Assembly (NCBI RefSeq): GCF_003148905.1
Contig: NZ_QGHC01000001.1
Location: forward strand, 273,128 to 337,127
Length of the DNA stretch: 64,000 bases
Direction: 5' to 3'
From: Fulvimonas soli
Lineage (GTDB): Bacteria; Pseudomonadota; Gammaproteobacteria; Xanthomonadales; Rhodanobacteraceae
This document shows, piece by piece, positions 1-8,883 of the stretch; positions within the stretch are counted from its first letter, which is position 1; every line of letters begins with the position of its first letter. Position numbers and translations under genes: made by a program. Below the pieces are notes generated by a model, which searched no databases, had not been told where the DNA came from, and saw only the letters and a list, made by a program, of their open reading frames with translations.

Positions 1-1704
1 CCCAGCGAGGTGATCGCCAAGCGGATGCGCCAAGCCGACCAGCACCTGCCCGAGCAGCGCAGCGAGGACACCCCGGAGGTGCGGGCGCTGGTCGAGCGCG
101 CGGCCAAGGCCCTGCAGGCCGGCCGGCTGACCGGCGAGGACGGCGCCGCCGCGCTGTACGCCCAGGCCGCCAAGCTCAAGCCCGACAGCCGCCGGGCCGC
201 CGCCGGCCTCTACGAGGTGCGCGACCGGCTGGCGGCGCAGGCCGGGCAGGACATCGCGCTGGGCGACGCCGAGACGGCGCAGGACCTGCTGGAGACGCTG
301 CGCGGCCTGCCCGACAGCGCCGGTGCGGTGCGGCAGCTGGAGGCCAGCCTCAGGACCCTGCAGCAGGTGCGCCCGATCCTGACCCGCGCCGCGGCCCTGC
401 TGCAGCAGGGCAAGGCGGACCAGCCGGCCGGGGAGAGCGCGCTGGATCTCTACCGCCAGGTGCAGCAGCTCGATCCGCAGAACGCGGTGGCCGAGCAGGG
501 CGTGTTCCAGGTGCAGCGGGTGGTGCTCGACCGCGCGCTGGCCGCGGTGGCGCAGAACGACTTCGCCGCCGCCGACCGCGCCCTGCAGCAGGCCGAGGCG
601 ATCCAGCCCGGCTCGCAGCAGCTCAAGGACGCGCGCGCGCGCGTCGACGGCATCCGCCAGCAGCGCGCCGGCGCCCTGATGGCGCAGGCGCATTCCGCGC
701 TGGACGCCGGCAATCTCGCGCTGGCGGCGCAGCTGGCGACGCAGGCCAAGGCGATCGATCCCGCGCAGGAAGGCTATGCCGAGTTCCAGGAGCGCCTGAC
801 CAACGCCCGCCTGTACGCCAGCTACCGGCCGGGCCAGGTGTTCAGCGACCGCTTCGTGGACCAGCCCGGCCAGGCGCCGGCGATGGTGGTGATCCCCACC
901 GGCCGCTTCCGCATGGGCGCGGCGGACGACGAGGATGGGCACACCGATGCCGAGCTGCCGGCGCACGAGGTCGTCATCGCCAAGGGCTTCGCGATGGCGC
1001 GCAGCGCGGTCACCGTGGGGCAGTTCCGCGAGTTCGTGCGGGCCAGCGGCTACCAGCCCGACTCGGACCGGCTGGGCGGCGCGAGCGTCTACGACGAGCG
1101 CACCGGCGCGCTGCGCGACGACTCCCGCGCCGACTGGCAGGACGACTACGCCGGCCATCCCGCGGCGGACAACCTGCCGGTGGTCAACGTCTCCTGGAAC
1201 GACGCCCAGGCCTACGCCGCCTGGCTCGGCCAGCGCACCGGCAAGCGCTACCGCCTGCCCAGCGAGGCCGAGTTCGAGTACGCGCTGCGCGGCGGCACCA
1301 CGACGCGCTACTGGTGGGGCGACGGCAAGCCGGACAAGCCGGTGGAGAACCTCACCGGCTCGGGCGACCGTTCCGCGCGCGGCCGGCGCTGGAGCAACGC
1401 CTTCGCCGGCTACCGCGACGGCTACTGGGGGCCGGCGCCGGTGCTGAGCTTCGCGCCCAACCCGTTCGGCCTGTACGACATCAACGGCAACGTGTCCGAG
1501 TGGGTGGCCGACTGCTGGCACGACAGCTACCTGCGCGCGCCGCAGGACGGCGGCGCCTGGCTGAACCCCGGATGCAGCATGCACGTGGTGCGCGGCGGCT
1601 CCTGGGGCAGCTCGCCCGACCAGGTGCGCTCGGCCTTCCGGCAGGGCACCGACGGCAGCCTGCGCAGCGGCCGCGTCGGCTTCCGCGTGGTGCGCGAGCT
1701 GTAG
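1..1704 (+). CDS. TPR-like plus FGE-sulfatase-domain protein, 5' end outside window
   Basis: The frame is open from the first base, so the N-terminus lies upstream; 567 residues are visible. The first 280 or so are Ala/Leu/Gln-rich helices with degenerate TPR-like units (for example YRQVQQLDPQNAVAEQ and ATQAKAIDPAQEGY). From about residue 294 a SUMF1/formylglycine-generating-enzyme-like domain begins with MVVIPTGRFRMG, runs through TVGQFREFV, YRLPSEAEFEYALRGG and YDINGNVSEWVADCW, and closes with VRGGSWGSS and VGFRVVREL. The two cysteines that true formylglycine generators carry just after the GGS motif are absent, so the fold is probably used for binding or another activity. In related bacteria such chains often begin with a Ser/Thr kinase or other regulatory domain; that part cannot be seen here. 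Domain call is secure, function is not. Confidence 0.85.
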   Translation, partial: PSEVIAKRMRQADQHLPEQRSEDTPEVRALVERAAKALQAGRLTGEDGAAALYAQAAKLKPDSRRAAAGLYEVRDRLAAQAGQDIALGDAETAQDLLETLRGLPDSAGAVRQLEASLRTLQQVRPILTRAAALLQQGKADQPAGESALDLYRQVQQLDPQNAVAEQGVFQVQRVVLDRALAAVAQNDFAAADRALQQAEAIQPGSQQLKDARARVDGIRQQRAGALMAQAHSALDAGNLALAAQLATQAKAIDPAQEGYAEFQERLTNARLYASYRPGQVFSDRFVDQPGQAPAMVVIPTGRFRMGAADDEDGHTDAELPAHEVVIAKGFAMARSAVTVGQFREFVRASGYQPDSDRLGGASVYDERTGALRDDSRADWQDDYAGHPAADNLPVVNVSWNDAQAYAAWLGQRTGKRYRLPSEAEFEYALRGGTTTRYWWGDGKPDKPVENLTGSGDRSARGRRWSNAFAGYRDGYWGPAPVLSFAPNPFGLYDINGNVSEWVADCWHDSYLRAPQDGGAWLNPGCSMHVVRGGSWGSSPDQVRSAFRQGTDGSLRSGRVGFRVVREL

Positions 1705-1888
1705 GAAAAGCCTGCCGCGGCAGGCACATGCGCACCGGGCGGCGGACATCCGGCCGACTGTTTTTCGTCACGGAGTTTTGCGAGACTGGTTGCCAGCCGC
1801 GCCGGCGGCTGCCTGCAGCTTCAGCACCCTCTCTCGCGTCACCGAGAGGCTCGGCCCCTGTTTCGACAGCTTTCCGAGGAGACGCGCC

Positions 1889-2128
1889 ATGAAGCCGGAA
1901 ACCATACGCCTGTTCGTTCCCTACAGCACGGAAGCGCCGTGGATCGTGCGCCGCGAGGTGGCCCGCGTGGGCACCTACGCCAGCCGCGACGAGGCGGTCT
2001 CGGCCGCGCTCGCCATGCGCCTGAAGCTGATCCGCGCCTGGGGCCGGGCGCATCCGCCGGTGAGCGTGCAGGAGAGCGACGGCAGCTGGCACGACGTCAC
2101 CGAGGGCGGGCCGGACCGGGCCGGCTGA
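1889..2128 (+). CDS. Small DUF2188-like protein
   Basis: A 79-residue soluble protein. The ATG at 1889 is chosen over an upstream in-frame ATG because CCGAGGAGA sits just before it as a good ribosome binding site. The chain has the beta-helix-beta look of DUF2188-type small proteins: WIVRREVARVGTYASRDEAV, then a helix rich in Ala (SAALAMRLKLIRAW) and a C-terminal strand (VSVQESDGSWHDV) typical of the self-contained query-like fold. The family has no established role. It stands alone, 185 bases after the preceding gene. Family placement is by eye and moderately sure; that it is a real gene is likely because of the ribosome binding site and codon usage. Confidence 0.6.
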   Translation: MKPETIRLFVPYSTEAPWIVRREVARVGTYASRDEAVSAALAMRLKLIRAWGRAHPPVSVQESDGSWHDVTEGGPDRAG

Positions 2129-2327
2129 GACATCTTCCATCGCCTTCTACGCTGCTGACGTGCTCACGGCCCGGCGATTCCGATCTGTACCGCCACCGGG
2201 ACGGTCGACATCACTGATTCGGCCGCAACGATTTCCCTGACGCTTGCGTGCGGGCCGGGGAAGATCGAAGGCGTGAACGCCGGTCCGCGATGACGCAGCA
2301 TGGCGGGAGAGCGGGCGAGGGTCGGGC

Positions 2328-2393
2328 ATCGCGGCCGGGGGCCGCTCCCACGAGGCTTGCGAGGCCCCTGTGGGAGCGGACTCCGGCCGCGAT
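2328..2393. repeat. REP-like palindromic pair, copy 1
   Basis: Two inverted copies of a unit close to ATCGCGGCCGGAGGCCGCTC flank a short GC-rich spacer. Each unit is itself nearly palindromic (GCGGCC-GGA-GGCCGC). This copy has substitutions in both arms (GGGGGCCGC and GGACTCC). It lies in the 409-base non-coding stretch between the DUF2188-like gene and the decayed gene at 2538; I see nothing else convincing in that stretch. Five further copies occur in the window, all between genes. Confidence 0.85.
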
Positions 2394-2537
2394 CGACCTG
2401 GCCGCGGTTCATCCCGCTGGCCTTCCCGGCGATCTTCCCCCGGAAGATTTTGAGCAGGCTCCCAGGGCATGGCGAGGGGACCCGGAGGTCCCCCCGCGAA
2501 GTGCCCGGAGCATGCCGGCGCCGCCCGGCGCGCGAGG

Positions 2538-3269
2538 TCAGCCGCGTATGAACGCGAGCAGGTCGGCGTTGATCGCGTCGGCGTGCGTGGTGTGCATGCC
2601 GTGCGGGTAGCCGGGATAGATCTTGAGCGTGCGTTCCGCAAGGCCGGGAGCGGCGCGCTCAGGACCAGATCCGGCCGGCCTCCCGTGGCGGCGATGCTGG
2701 CCTTCGCCGCGACGCCGATGTCGACGTCGATCTCGGCCAGCCACTTGGGCAACTGGTAGCCATGCACGCCGCGCACCCGCGCGATCTCCGTGGTGACGGG
2801 CAGCGCCAGCACGTGCGCGAAGAAGCTGCGCCGCCGCATGGCTTCCAGCAGCTCCACCAGCGCATGCGAGCCCTGCGCGCCCGGCCGGCGGATGACCACG
2901 GCGACGGACGCCTCGTCGTAGGGATCGTTGTCGCAGACCGCATAGGAAAAGAACCAGCCCGGTCCCGGGAAAGGCCCGCAGGGGCTCCAGCGGCGTCGGC
3001 AGCGTCGCGCGCAGCCGGTCGATCGGGGTCCGCAGGAGCAGCTGGACGCTGCTGCTGCGGTAGTAGAAGTCCGGCGCCCAGACGGGGCCGACGCGGGAGT
3101 CGACCAGCCGCTTGGGTATCCGGTGGAAGAAGTCGATGTCGCCCGCCGCGGGGTCGCGCGCGACCTGGTCCAGGTCCGGGTTCATCCGGAAGCGGTCGTA
3201 GTACCCGCCGGCCGGCACCTCGACCGCGTGCCCGCCGAACTCCACTTCGGTGAATCGCCTATCCGCCAT
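2538..3269 (-). pseudogene. Acetoacetate decarboxylase-family gene, frameshifted and fused to a hydrolase tail
   Basis: From the ATG at 3269 the first ~100 codons read as an acetoacetate decarboxylase-like protein (MADRRFTEVEFGG, FYYRSSSVQLLL, LPTPLEPLRAFPG). Near 2965 the frame shifts; the neighbouring frame continues the same protein (GPGWFFSYAVCDNDPYDEAS, ARVRGVHGYQLPKWLAEIDV, PDLVLSAPLPA). Near 2640 the sequence switches back to the first frame and to another family: LKIYPGYPHGMHTTHADAIN with ADLLAFIRG is the C-terminus of an alpha/beta hydrolase of the non-haem haloperoxidase type. So at least one frameshift and one deletion join two unrelated genes. No functional product is expected. 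What is seen: the frame changes and both family signatures. What is inferred: the deletion history. Confidence 0.75.
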
Positions 3270-3346
3270 GCGGCGCCCCTTCGCGGTCGGGCCCCCGGTC
3301 AGGCCGGTCGCCCGCCGGGACCGTAACGTTGAACCGGACTTCGAGG

Positions 3347-3988
3347 TCAAGCATCGGGCGCCCATCCGTCCCGGGCGTGGTCCGGCGCATGGTCGGCCCG
3401 GGCGGAGCGCGCCTGCATCCAGCGGCGATAGCGGCGGGCGCGGCGCCTCGCCCGCGCCTGCGCGAGGACCAGCGCCCAGAGCGGCGAGACGCCGGGCGCC
3501 GTGCGCCGCTGGCGTCCGAGGCGGAGCAGCTGGTACTTGACGGCCGCCATGTGCGCCGAGGCGGCGAGCGGCTTGTTCTTCCAGGCGATGGGCCTGAGCC
3601 GCGACGCCGCCGGCTGGCCGGCGCGCCAGCGGCGGGGCAGGTCCGGCTCGATGGCGAGCGCGGTGGCGATCCCCACCATGGCGATGCCGCCGTCGAGCAC
3701 CTTCTCCGCGACCTCGCGCCGCCGGATGCCGCCCGTGACCATGAGCGGCATCGTCGCCACGCCGGCGATGTCGCAGGCGAACTCGAGGAAGTAGGCTTCG
3801 CGGGCCAGCGTGCGCTCGTCCCGCGCGGCGCCCATCATCGCCGGCGCCTCGTAGCTGCCGCCGGAGAGCTCGGCCAGGTCGACGCCGAGTGGCGCGAGCA
3901 TCGCCACCACGGCCCGCGCATCCTCCGGCGAGAAGCCGCCGCGCTGGAAATCGGCCGAGTTGAGGATGCGGATTTTGGGACGAGTGGT
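3347..3988 (-). pseudogene. 5'-truncated NADH:flavin oxidoreductase (old yellow enzyme family)
   Basis: The chain begins abruptly inside the barrel (PKIRILNSADFQRGGFSPED at the 3985 junction) and continues through VDLAELSGGSYEAP, MPLMVTGGIRRREVAEKVLD and GIAMVGIATALAIEPDL, the phosphate-binding end of the flavin barrel, to a basic tail (QARARRRARRYRRWMQAR). Only about the last 210 residues of a roughly 400-residue family remain. The missing 5' part coincides with the start of the low-G+C islet, so the islet's arrival or a linked deletion probably removed it. It points the same way as the decayed decarboxylase gene 77 bases downstream, suggesting an old two-gene unit. A GTG at 3910 could start a short product, but an active enzyme is unlikely. 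Confidence 0.75.
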
Positions 3989-4020
3989 ATTAAAGCAGCC
4001 TTCTTGACGACCGCTTTAAT
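3989..4020. repeat. Inverted repeat at the islet border
   Basis: ATTAAAGC and GCTTTAAT form perfect 8-base arms around a 16-base loop. The pair sits exactly where the truncated flavin oxidoreductase stops making sense and the AT-richer sequence starts. It may be a remnant of a mobile element end or a transcription terminator stem; nothing decides between these. Confidence 0.5.
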
Positions 4021-4142
4021 TGGCAGGCAAGGTGGTGCTTGAGGCGTTACGGCGAAGCGAAATGCGGCTTCGGCTAAATAGGGAAGGGGCGTCATGGATC
4101 GTTGCGCGAGAAGCCGTGAAATATGCGCAATTGGCGTGCTGA

Positions 4143-4645
4143 TGTTGGCAGTTCGAAGGTGCCGTGCGCGCGCCAACGCGCATCGTGCATTACTACTACA
4201 CCGATCCTCAGGGCAGCGTCCTGGCCAAGACGGATGTCCAAGGCAACATCATCGCGCGGTCGGCTTCGTTGTGAAGGGAGAGGACGGCAAGCTCTCCGTT
4301 CAAAATTCCGGTGATACGAAGAGCGGGGAAACCGTCACGGCGAGAACGGCATCGACAACGATCCCGTCCAGCGCCGTTGCTGGCATTCATGGGCATATCG
4401 ACAACGGGCCGCACCGCTCAAACGGCATGGTCGACGATCCCAAGAGCAACGGCAATTACGGGGACACTCAATCACTGCGGGCAGGTATGCCAATGGCGAC
4501 CGTTTCGCGTGGACAAGTGGGCTGGCACGAAATGCAGGATGGTCAACTCCAATTTACCTATCCCGCCGGCGCCCTCAACGGCAGCCAGAACCAGCAGATG
4601 CAAAACAATCTGAACGTCGAACAGCTGAACTTCCAGCAGCCGTAA
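4143..4645 (+). pseudogene. Broken Rhs C-terminal tip with JAMM-like toxin domain
   Basis: A short frame after the stop at 4140 encodes one Rhs/YD repeat (VHYYYTDPQGSVLAKTDVQG, then NIIAR) and ends at 4274. Overlapping it in another frame, an open stretch to 4645 reads VGFVVKGEDGKLSVQNS, AGIHGHIDNGPHRSNGMVDD, NYGDTQSLRAGMPMATVSRG and QVGWHEMQDGQLQFTYPAGA. This is laid out like the JAB/DUF4329-type toxins at the ends of Rhs proteins, with an HxHx7S core. The whole Rhs core that should lie between repeat and toxin is missing and the frames disagree, so the gene is dead or at best a fragment. The E-x-G-G strand that carries the catalytic Glu in this fold would fall at the break. The toxin class is inferred from motif layout. 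Confidence 0.65.
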
Positions 4646-4647
4646 CC

Positions 4648-5163
4648 ATGAATATCTGCAAAGCCCTATTGGGTGCTGTTCTGGCGGCTGCTCTGCCGAG
4701 CGGCCGCTTGCAAGCCTCTGAACATGAAGCCGCTTTGAGCCCGAGTGCGCTGAATGGCAACCCTTCCCAGTACAACAGGAAAACGGTAACTGTACGGGGT
4801 TGCATAACGCTTGTTGCCGAAGGCCGCAACATCTATGAGTCGCAAAATATAAAAGCTGAATTTGACCGCCATGTGGCTGCGGGAGGAGCGGACAACTTCA
4901 AGCCGCGGGAATGGGACAAGTATTGCCTGACGATTGCGAATCCAGGGCCAATGGATAAGCATCCATCGGTCTTCGACAAGCAAACGCTGACGATCAAGGG
5001 AAAGTTCGTTGATGACTATCTGACCCCGCGAACACTCGACTTGGGCGCGTGCCCGCTTCCAACGGCGATATTCATCGACTACACGGACTTGCGGAAGCGG
5101 TATCCCGCGCTCTTTCACGAGGACCGAAGGACCAGGTGCTCGCGATCGCCGTGGACGCAATAA
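4648..5163 (+). CDS. Probable periplasmic immunity protein of the Rhs tip
   Basis: A 171-residue protein starting two bases after the toxin stop. It has an N-terminal signal peptide (MNICKALLGAVLAAALPSG). The core SALNGNPSQYNRKTVTVRGC followed by ITLVAEGRNIYES looks like the OB-fold 'pathway' found in many small exported proteins (L-x-x-x-P-x-x-Y-x-G-K-x-V-x-V-x-G), and a second strand pair follows (QTLTIKGKFVDDYL). Position directly behind a toxin tip and export to the periplasm fit an immunity protein, although the family has not been confirmed. The last 15-20 residues (HEDRRTRCSRSPWTQ) are Arg-rich and unlike the rest, suggesting a recombination joint near 5115 that replaced the native end. 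Confidence 0.55.
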   Translation: MNICKALLGAVLAAALPSGRLQASEHEAALSPSALNGNPSQYNRKTVTVRGCITLVAEGRNIYESQNIKAEFDRHVAAGGADNFKPREWDKYCLTIANPGPMDKHPSVFDKQTLTIKGKFVDDYLTPRTLDLGACPLPTAIFIDYTDLRKRYPALFHEDRRTRCSRSPWTQ

Positions 5164-5237
5164 AGGATTGTTTGCGCGGGGTGAGCCACAAGTACGATTT
5201 TTACTTCACGACGGGCGAGCCCTATTTCGAAGATTAG
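5110..5237 (+). pseudogene. Tail of an unidentified gene behind the immunity gene
   Basis: In a frame different from the immunity gene the sequence reads GPKDQVLAIAVDAIKDCLRG followed by VSHKYDFYFTTGEPYFED and a stop. It has ordinary amphipathic protein composition and no plausible start of its own beyond the overlap. It may be the 3' end of the original immunity gene restored by one frameshift, or an orphan immunity fragment of another Rhs tip. I do not recognise the family. Confidence 0.3.
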
Positions 5238-5603
5238 CTTTTCGAGCGGGATGCATGGCTCGTCGCACGCTCAGTTGACGTTTTGATTGGCGATGCGGAG
5301 CAACTTCTTGTTTGCTCTGCCAGCCGGGCGAGAGCCCGCAACGTGATCGCTCGCAGTCGGAATTGGCCCTTCTTCGGCGCGCCCTTTTGGGCAGCTTTGC
5401 GTGCCGCTTTCTTGGTGGCCTTGGGGTTTCGTTGCCCGAGTCCGGCCGGTCGGCCGGGGCCGTGGAAGCCTGCTTCGGGCGCGACGCTGACCTTGAAGCC
5501 CGGTTTACGGTCAAGGCGGTTCCGCGGCCGTGCGGCGGCGGGCGGGGCCGCTGCCATGGCTTGGCGGCGCATGCGAGTCGGCGCACAGCCTGGCGGGGAA
5601 CCG
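5238..5603. other. Stretch without a convincing gene
   Basis: Between the islet and the alcohol dehydrogenase gene G+C rises back to the genome level. A minus-strand open frame of 112 codons (5234-5572) contains a lysine/alanine-rich piece (NPKATKKAARKAAQKG) but has no ribosome binding site or recognisable domain, and its C-terminus runs into the islet. I treat the stretch as non-coding or as the eroded remains of a basic protein gene. Confidence 0.4.
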
Positions 5604-6638
5604 CTACGGCTTGACCATCACCTTGACCGACTCGCGCGCGTCCATGGCGCGATAGCCGGCGGGCACCTGCTCCAGGCCGACCACGCGGTCGAAGACGCGG
5701 CCGGGCTCGATGCGGCCCTCCAGCACGTCGGGCAGCAAGTCCTCGATGTAGGCGCGCACGGGGGCGGGGCCGCCGCTCACGGTCACGTTGCCGTAGAAGG
5801 CAGGCTGCGCGGCGGGGATGGCGTCGTAGTGCGGCACGCCGACCCGGCCGATGGCGCCGCCGGCGCGGACGATGGCCATGGCGGTCGCCATCGACGTGTC
5901 GCTGCCCACGCACTCGAGCACGGCATGCACGCCGAAGCCGCCGGTCAGCTCGCGCACCTTCGCGGCGCCGGCCTCGCCGCGCTCGCCGACCACGCCGGTG
6001 GCGCCGAAGGCCCGGGCCAGCGCGATGCGGTCGGCGTGGCGCCCAAGCATGATGATCTGCTCGGCGCCGAGGCGCTTCGCCGCGATGACGCCGCACAGGC
6101 CGACGGCGCCGTCGCCGATCACCGCGACGCGCTTGCCCGGAGCGACGCGGGCGGCCAACGCCGCATGGTGGCCCGTGCCCATGACGTCGGACAGGCTGAG
6201 CAGTGACGCCGCCAGGGCGTCGTCGGCGGGCGTCGGCAGCACGTAGAGCGTGCCGTCCGCCTGGGGGATGCGCAGTGCCTCGGCCTGGGCGCCGTTCACC
6301 CGGCCGCTGCCGAAGAAGCCGCCGTGCACGCACGAGGTCTGCAGGCGCTCCTGGCAGAACTCGCAGGTGCCGTCGGAAAACGCGAACGGCATGATGACGA
6401 AGTCGCCGGCCTTCACGCGCCGCACGTCGCGGCCGACGTCCTCGACGACGCCGATGGCCTCGTGGCCCATGCTGCGGCCGCCTTCGACGGGCGGCATGTC
6501 GCGGTAGGGCCACAGGTCGCTGCCGCAGATGCAGGCGCGGACGACGCGGACCAGCGCGTCGGTGGGTTCGACGATCGTGGCGTCGGGCACGTGCTCGACG
6601 CGAACGTCGCCGGCGCTGTACATGAGGGTGGCGCGCAT
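5604..6638 (-). CDS. Zinc-dependent alcohol dehydrogenase (MDR family)
   Basis: A 344-residue medium-chain dehydrogenase that would oxidise alcohols or reduce aldehydes with NAD(P). The catalytic-zinc ligands appear in RACICGSDLWPY (Cys) and GHEAIGVVEDVG (His-Glu). The structural-zinc loop reads SDGTCEFCQERLQTSC: three cysteines at the normal spacing with Asp in place of the first, as in a known subgroup. The Rossmann motif is VAVIGDGAVGLCGVIAAKRL. It is the last gene of a minus-strand cluster (aldo/keto reductase, cupin, carboxymuconolactone decarboxylase, tautomerase, this gene) divergent from a LysR regulator. Gaps of 36-67 bases within the cluster suggest one transcript. Substrate unknown. 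Confidence 0.9.
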   Translation of the reverse strand: MRATLMYSAGDVRVEHVPDATIVEPTDALVRVVRACICGSDLWPYRDMPPVEGGRSMGHEAIGVVEDVGRDVRRVKAGDFVIMPFAFSDGTCEFCQERLQTSCVHGGFFGSGRVNGAQAEALRIPQADGTLYVLPTPADDALAASLLSLSDVMGTGHHAALAARVAPGKRVAVIGDGAVGLCGVIAAKRLGAEQIIMLGRHADRIALARAFGATGVVGERGEAGAAKVRELTGGFGVHAVLECVGSDTSMATAMAIVRAGGAIGRVGVPHYDAIPAAQPAFYGNVTVSGGPAPVRAYIEDLLPDVLEGRIEPGRVFDRVVGLEQVPAGYRAMDARESVKVMVKP

Positions 6639-6674
6639 GGGAAAAGTCCTCGGACGGAATGGTGGAGGGGACGG

Positions 6675-6902
6675 CTACATCGCGTAGCCGGGTTTCTTGC
6701 AGAGCCGTCCGGGATGGGCGGCGATGTCGGGCCGGTAGACCTTTTCGGCCCAGTCGCGGGCCGGGATTTCCTCGAACGCGACCGAGACGGCTTCCTCGCC
6801 GTAGCCGGGCACGTCCATCACGTCCCGGGCGATGCGCTCGGCCAGTTCCTGCTTCGGCTGCTCGGTCTTGCCGGGCCAGGCCTTGACGATGACGTGGGGC
6901 AT
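6675..6902 (-). CDS. 4-oxalocrotonate tautomerase-family protein
   Basis: A 75-residue protein of the small tautomerase fold, which acts as an oligomer in the cytoplasm. Proline follows the initiator Met ([18 protein letters not shown]), so the mature N-terminal Pro can serve as the catalytic base after Met removal. The helix [16 protein letters not shown] and strand [18 protein letters not shown] match tautomerase/PptA-type members. Members of this subgroup often sit beside oxidoreductases and handle dienols or unsaturated acids; the natural substrate here is not evident. It is preceded by GGAGC near the start and followed by the alcohol dehydrogenase 36 bases on. Confidence 0.85.
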   Translation of the reverse strand: MPHVIVKAWPGKTEQPKQELAERIARDVMDVPGYGEEAVSVAFEEIPARDWAEKVYRPDIAAHPGRLCKKPGYAM

Positions 6903-6954
6903 GGTTGGCTCCGCTCCTGCGTGGAAGGGCCGTTCGGGCCGGCGCGACGCCCGA

Positions 6955-7278
6955 TCACGGGTTTTCCGCGAACGCCTTGCGCGCGATGCCCACGGCGGTG
7001 CTCGCGGCCGGCCAGCCGGCGTAGAACGCCAGGTGCGTGATCTCCTCGACGAGTTCTTCCTTGGTCACGCCGTTCTGCAAGGCGTACTTCAGGTGGAACG
7101 GCAGCTCGTTCACGCGGTACTGGGCGATCAGCGCGGCGACGGTGGCCAGGCTGCGGTCGCGCCTGGAGAGGCCGGGGCGTTCCCACACTTCTCCGAACAG
7201 CACCTGCTGGGTGATCTGGTCGAGCGCGGGGGCGATGTCCGCATAGGGACCCTGGCGGGTGGGGGACTTGTCGGTCAT
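6955..7278 (-). CDS. Carboxymuconolactone decarboxylase-family protein
   Basis: A 107-residue protein from the ATG at 7278 ([20 protein letters not shown]); an in-frame ATG ten codons earlier is possible. The body [19 protein letters not shown], then [20 protein letters not shown] and [20 protein letters not shown], is the all-helical CMD fold. The CxxC pair of AhpD-type peroxidase reductases is absent, which favours the decarboxylase/unknown branch over a thiol peroxidase. It lies between a cupin gene and the tautomerase gene in the LysR-linked redox cluster. In many bacteria the same set accompanies NADP-dependent reductases; a shared task in clearing reactive carbonyl or quinone compounds is an inference. 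Confidence 0.88.
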   Translation of the reverse strand: MTDKSPTRQGPYADIAPALDQITQQVLFGEVWERPGLSRRDRSLATVAALIAQYRVNELPFHLKYALQNGVTKEELVEEITHLAFYAGWPAASTAVGIARKAFAENP

Positions 7279-7323
7279 GGTGTGGGCTCCAGGTAGTGCG
7301 GTGCTCATGGGGCTCGATGGCGT

Positions 7324-7737
7324 TCACGACGCGCGCGGAGGACCCGCCAGGTACTGTTCGTCGGTGACGTGCTCCATCCATTCGACGACCTTGCCGTCGA
7401 GCGCTTCCTGGACGGCGATGTGGGTCATCGAGGTGGTGGGCGTGGCGCCGTGCCAGTGGCGGTGGCCGGGCGGGCACCAGATCACGTCGCCGGCGCGGAT
7501 TTCCTCGATCGGCTCGCCTTCGCACTGCGTCCAGCCGCAGCCGGCGGTGACGATCAGGATCTGGCCGAGCGGATGCGTGTGCCAGGCGGAGCGGGCGCCC
7601 GGCTCGAAGGTGACGCTGCCGCAGGCCACCCGCGCGGGCGCCTCCGCGCTCACCAGCGGGTCGATGCGGACGTTGCCGGTGAAGTACGCCGGCGATCCCT
7701 TGACGGAGGGCTGGGAGCCGTTGCGGATGAGTTTCAT
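7324..7737 (-). CDS. Single-domain cupin protein
   Basis: A 137-residue single cupin. The first cupin motif reads [20 protein letters not shown] (His-x-His for the metal) and the second [19 protein letters not shown] supplies a further His. The N-terminal [20 protein letters not shown] and the position beside CMD and aldo/keto reductase genes match the small cupins common in such redox clusters. These bind a divalent metal and may act as dioxygenase, isomerase or sensor; the sequence does not tell which. Sixty-seven bases separate it from the upstream aldo/keto reductase gene. Confidence 0.88.
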   Translation of the reverse strand: MKLIRNGSQPSVKGSPAYFTGNVRIDPLVSAEAPARVACGSVTFEPGARSAWHTHPLGQILIVTAGCGWTQCEGEPIEEIRAGDVIWCPPGHRHWHGATPTTSMTHIAVQEALDGKVVEWMEHVTDEQYLAGPPRAS

Positions 7738-7804
7738 GGGAAGTGCTCCGGATGAACAAAGGGGGGCGGCGGCTCGCCGTCGCCGCGGCCTCGCGCCGGC
7801 TCGA

Positions 7805-8883
<1,079 letters not shown>

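Larger units (their letters stand above)
3985..5240. other. Low-G+C islet of foreign origin
   Basis: Base composition falls to roughly 50-55% G+C by eye against about 70% around it, with codons such as AAT, AAA, TTT and ATA that are rare in neighbouring genes. It contains an Rhs fragment, a toxin-like C-terminus, a probable immunity gene and a further gene tail. No transposase or integrase is visible. It reads as a displaced Rhs tip cassette left behind after recombination. Confidence 0.7.

Noticed and set aside
5234-5572. Minus-strand frame of 112 codons with a Lys/Ala-rich segment
   Set aside because: No ribosome binding site and no recognisable domain, and it runs into the foreign islet; kept only as a note in the gap entry.
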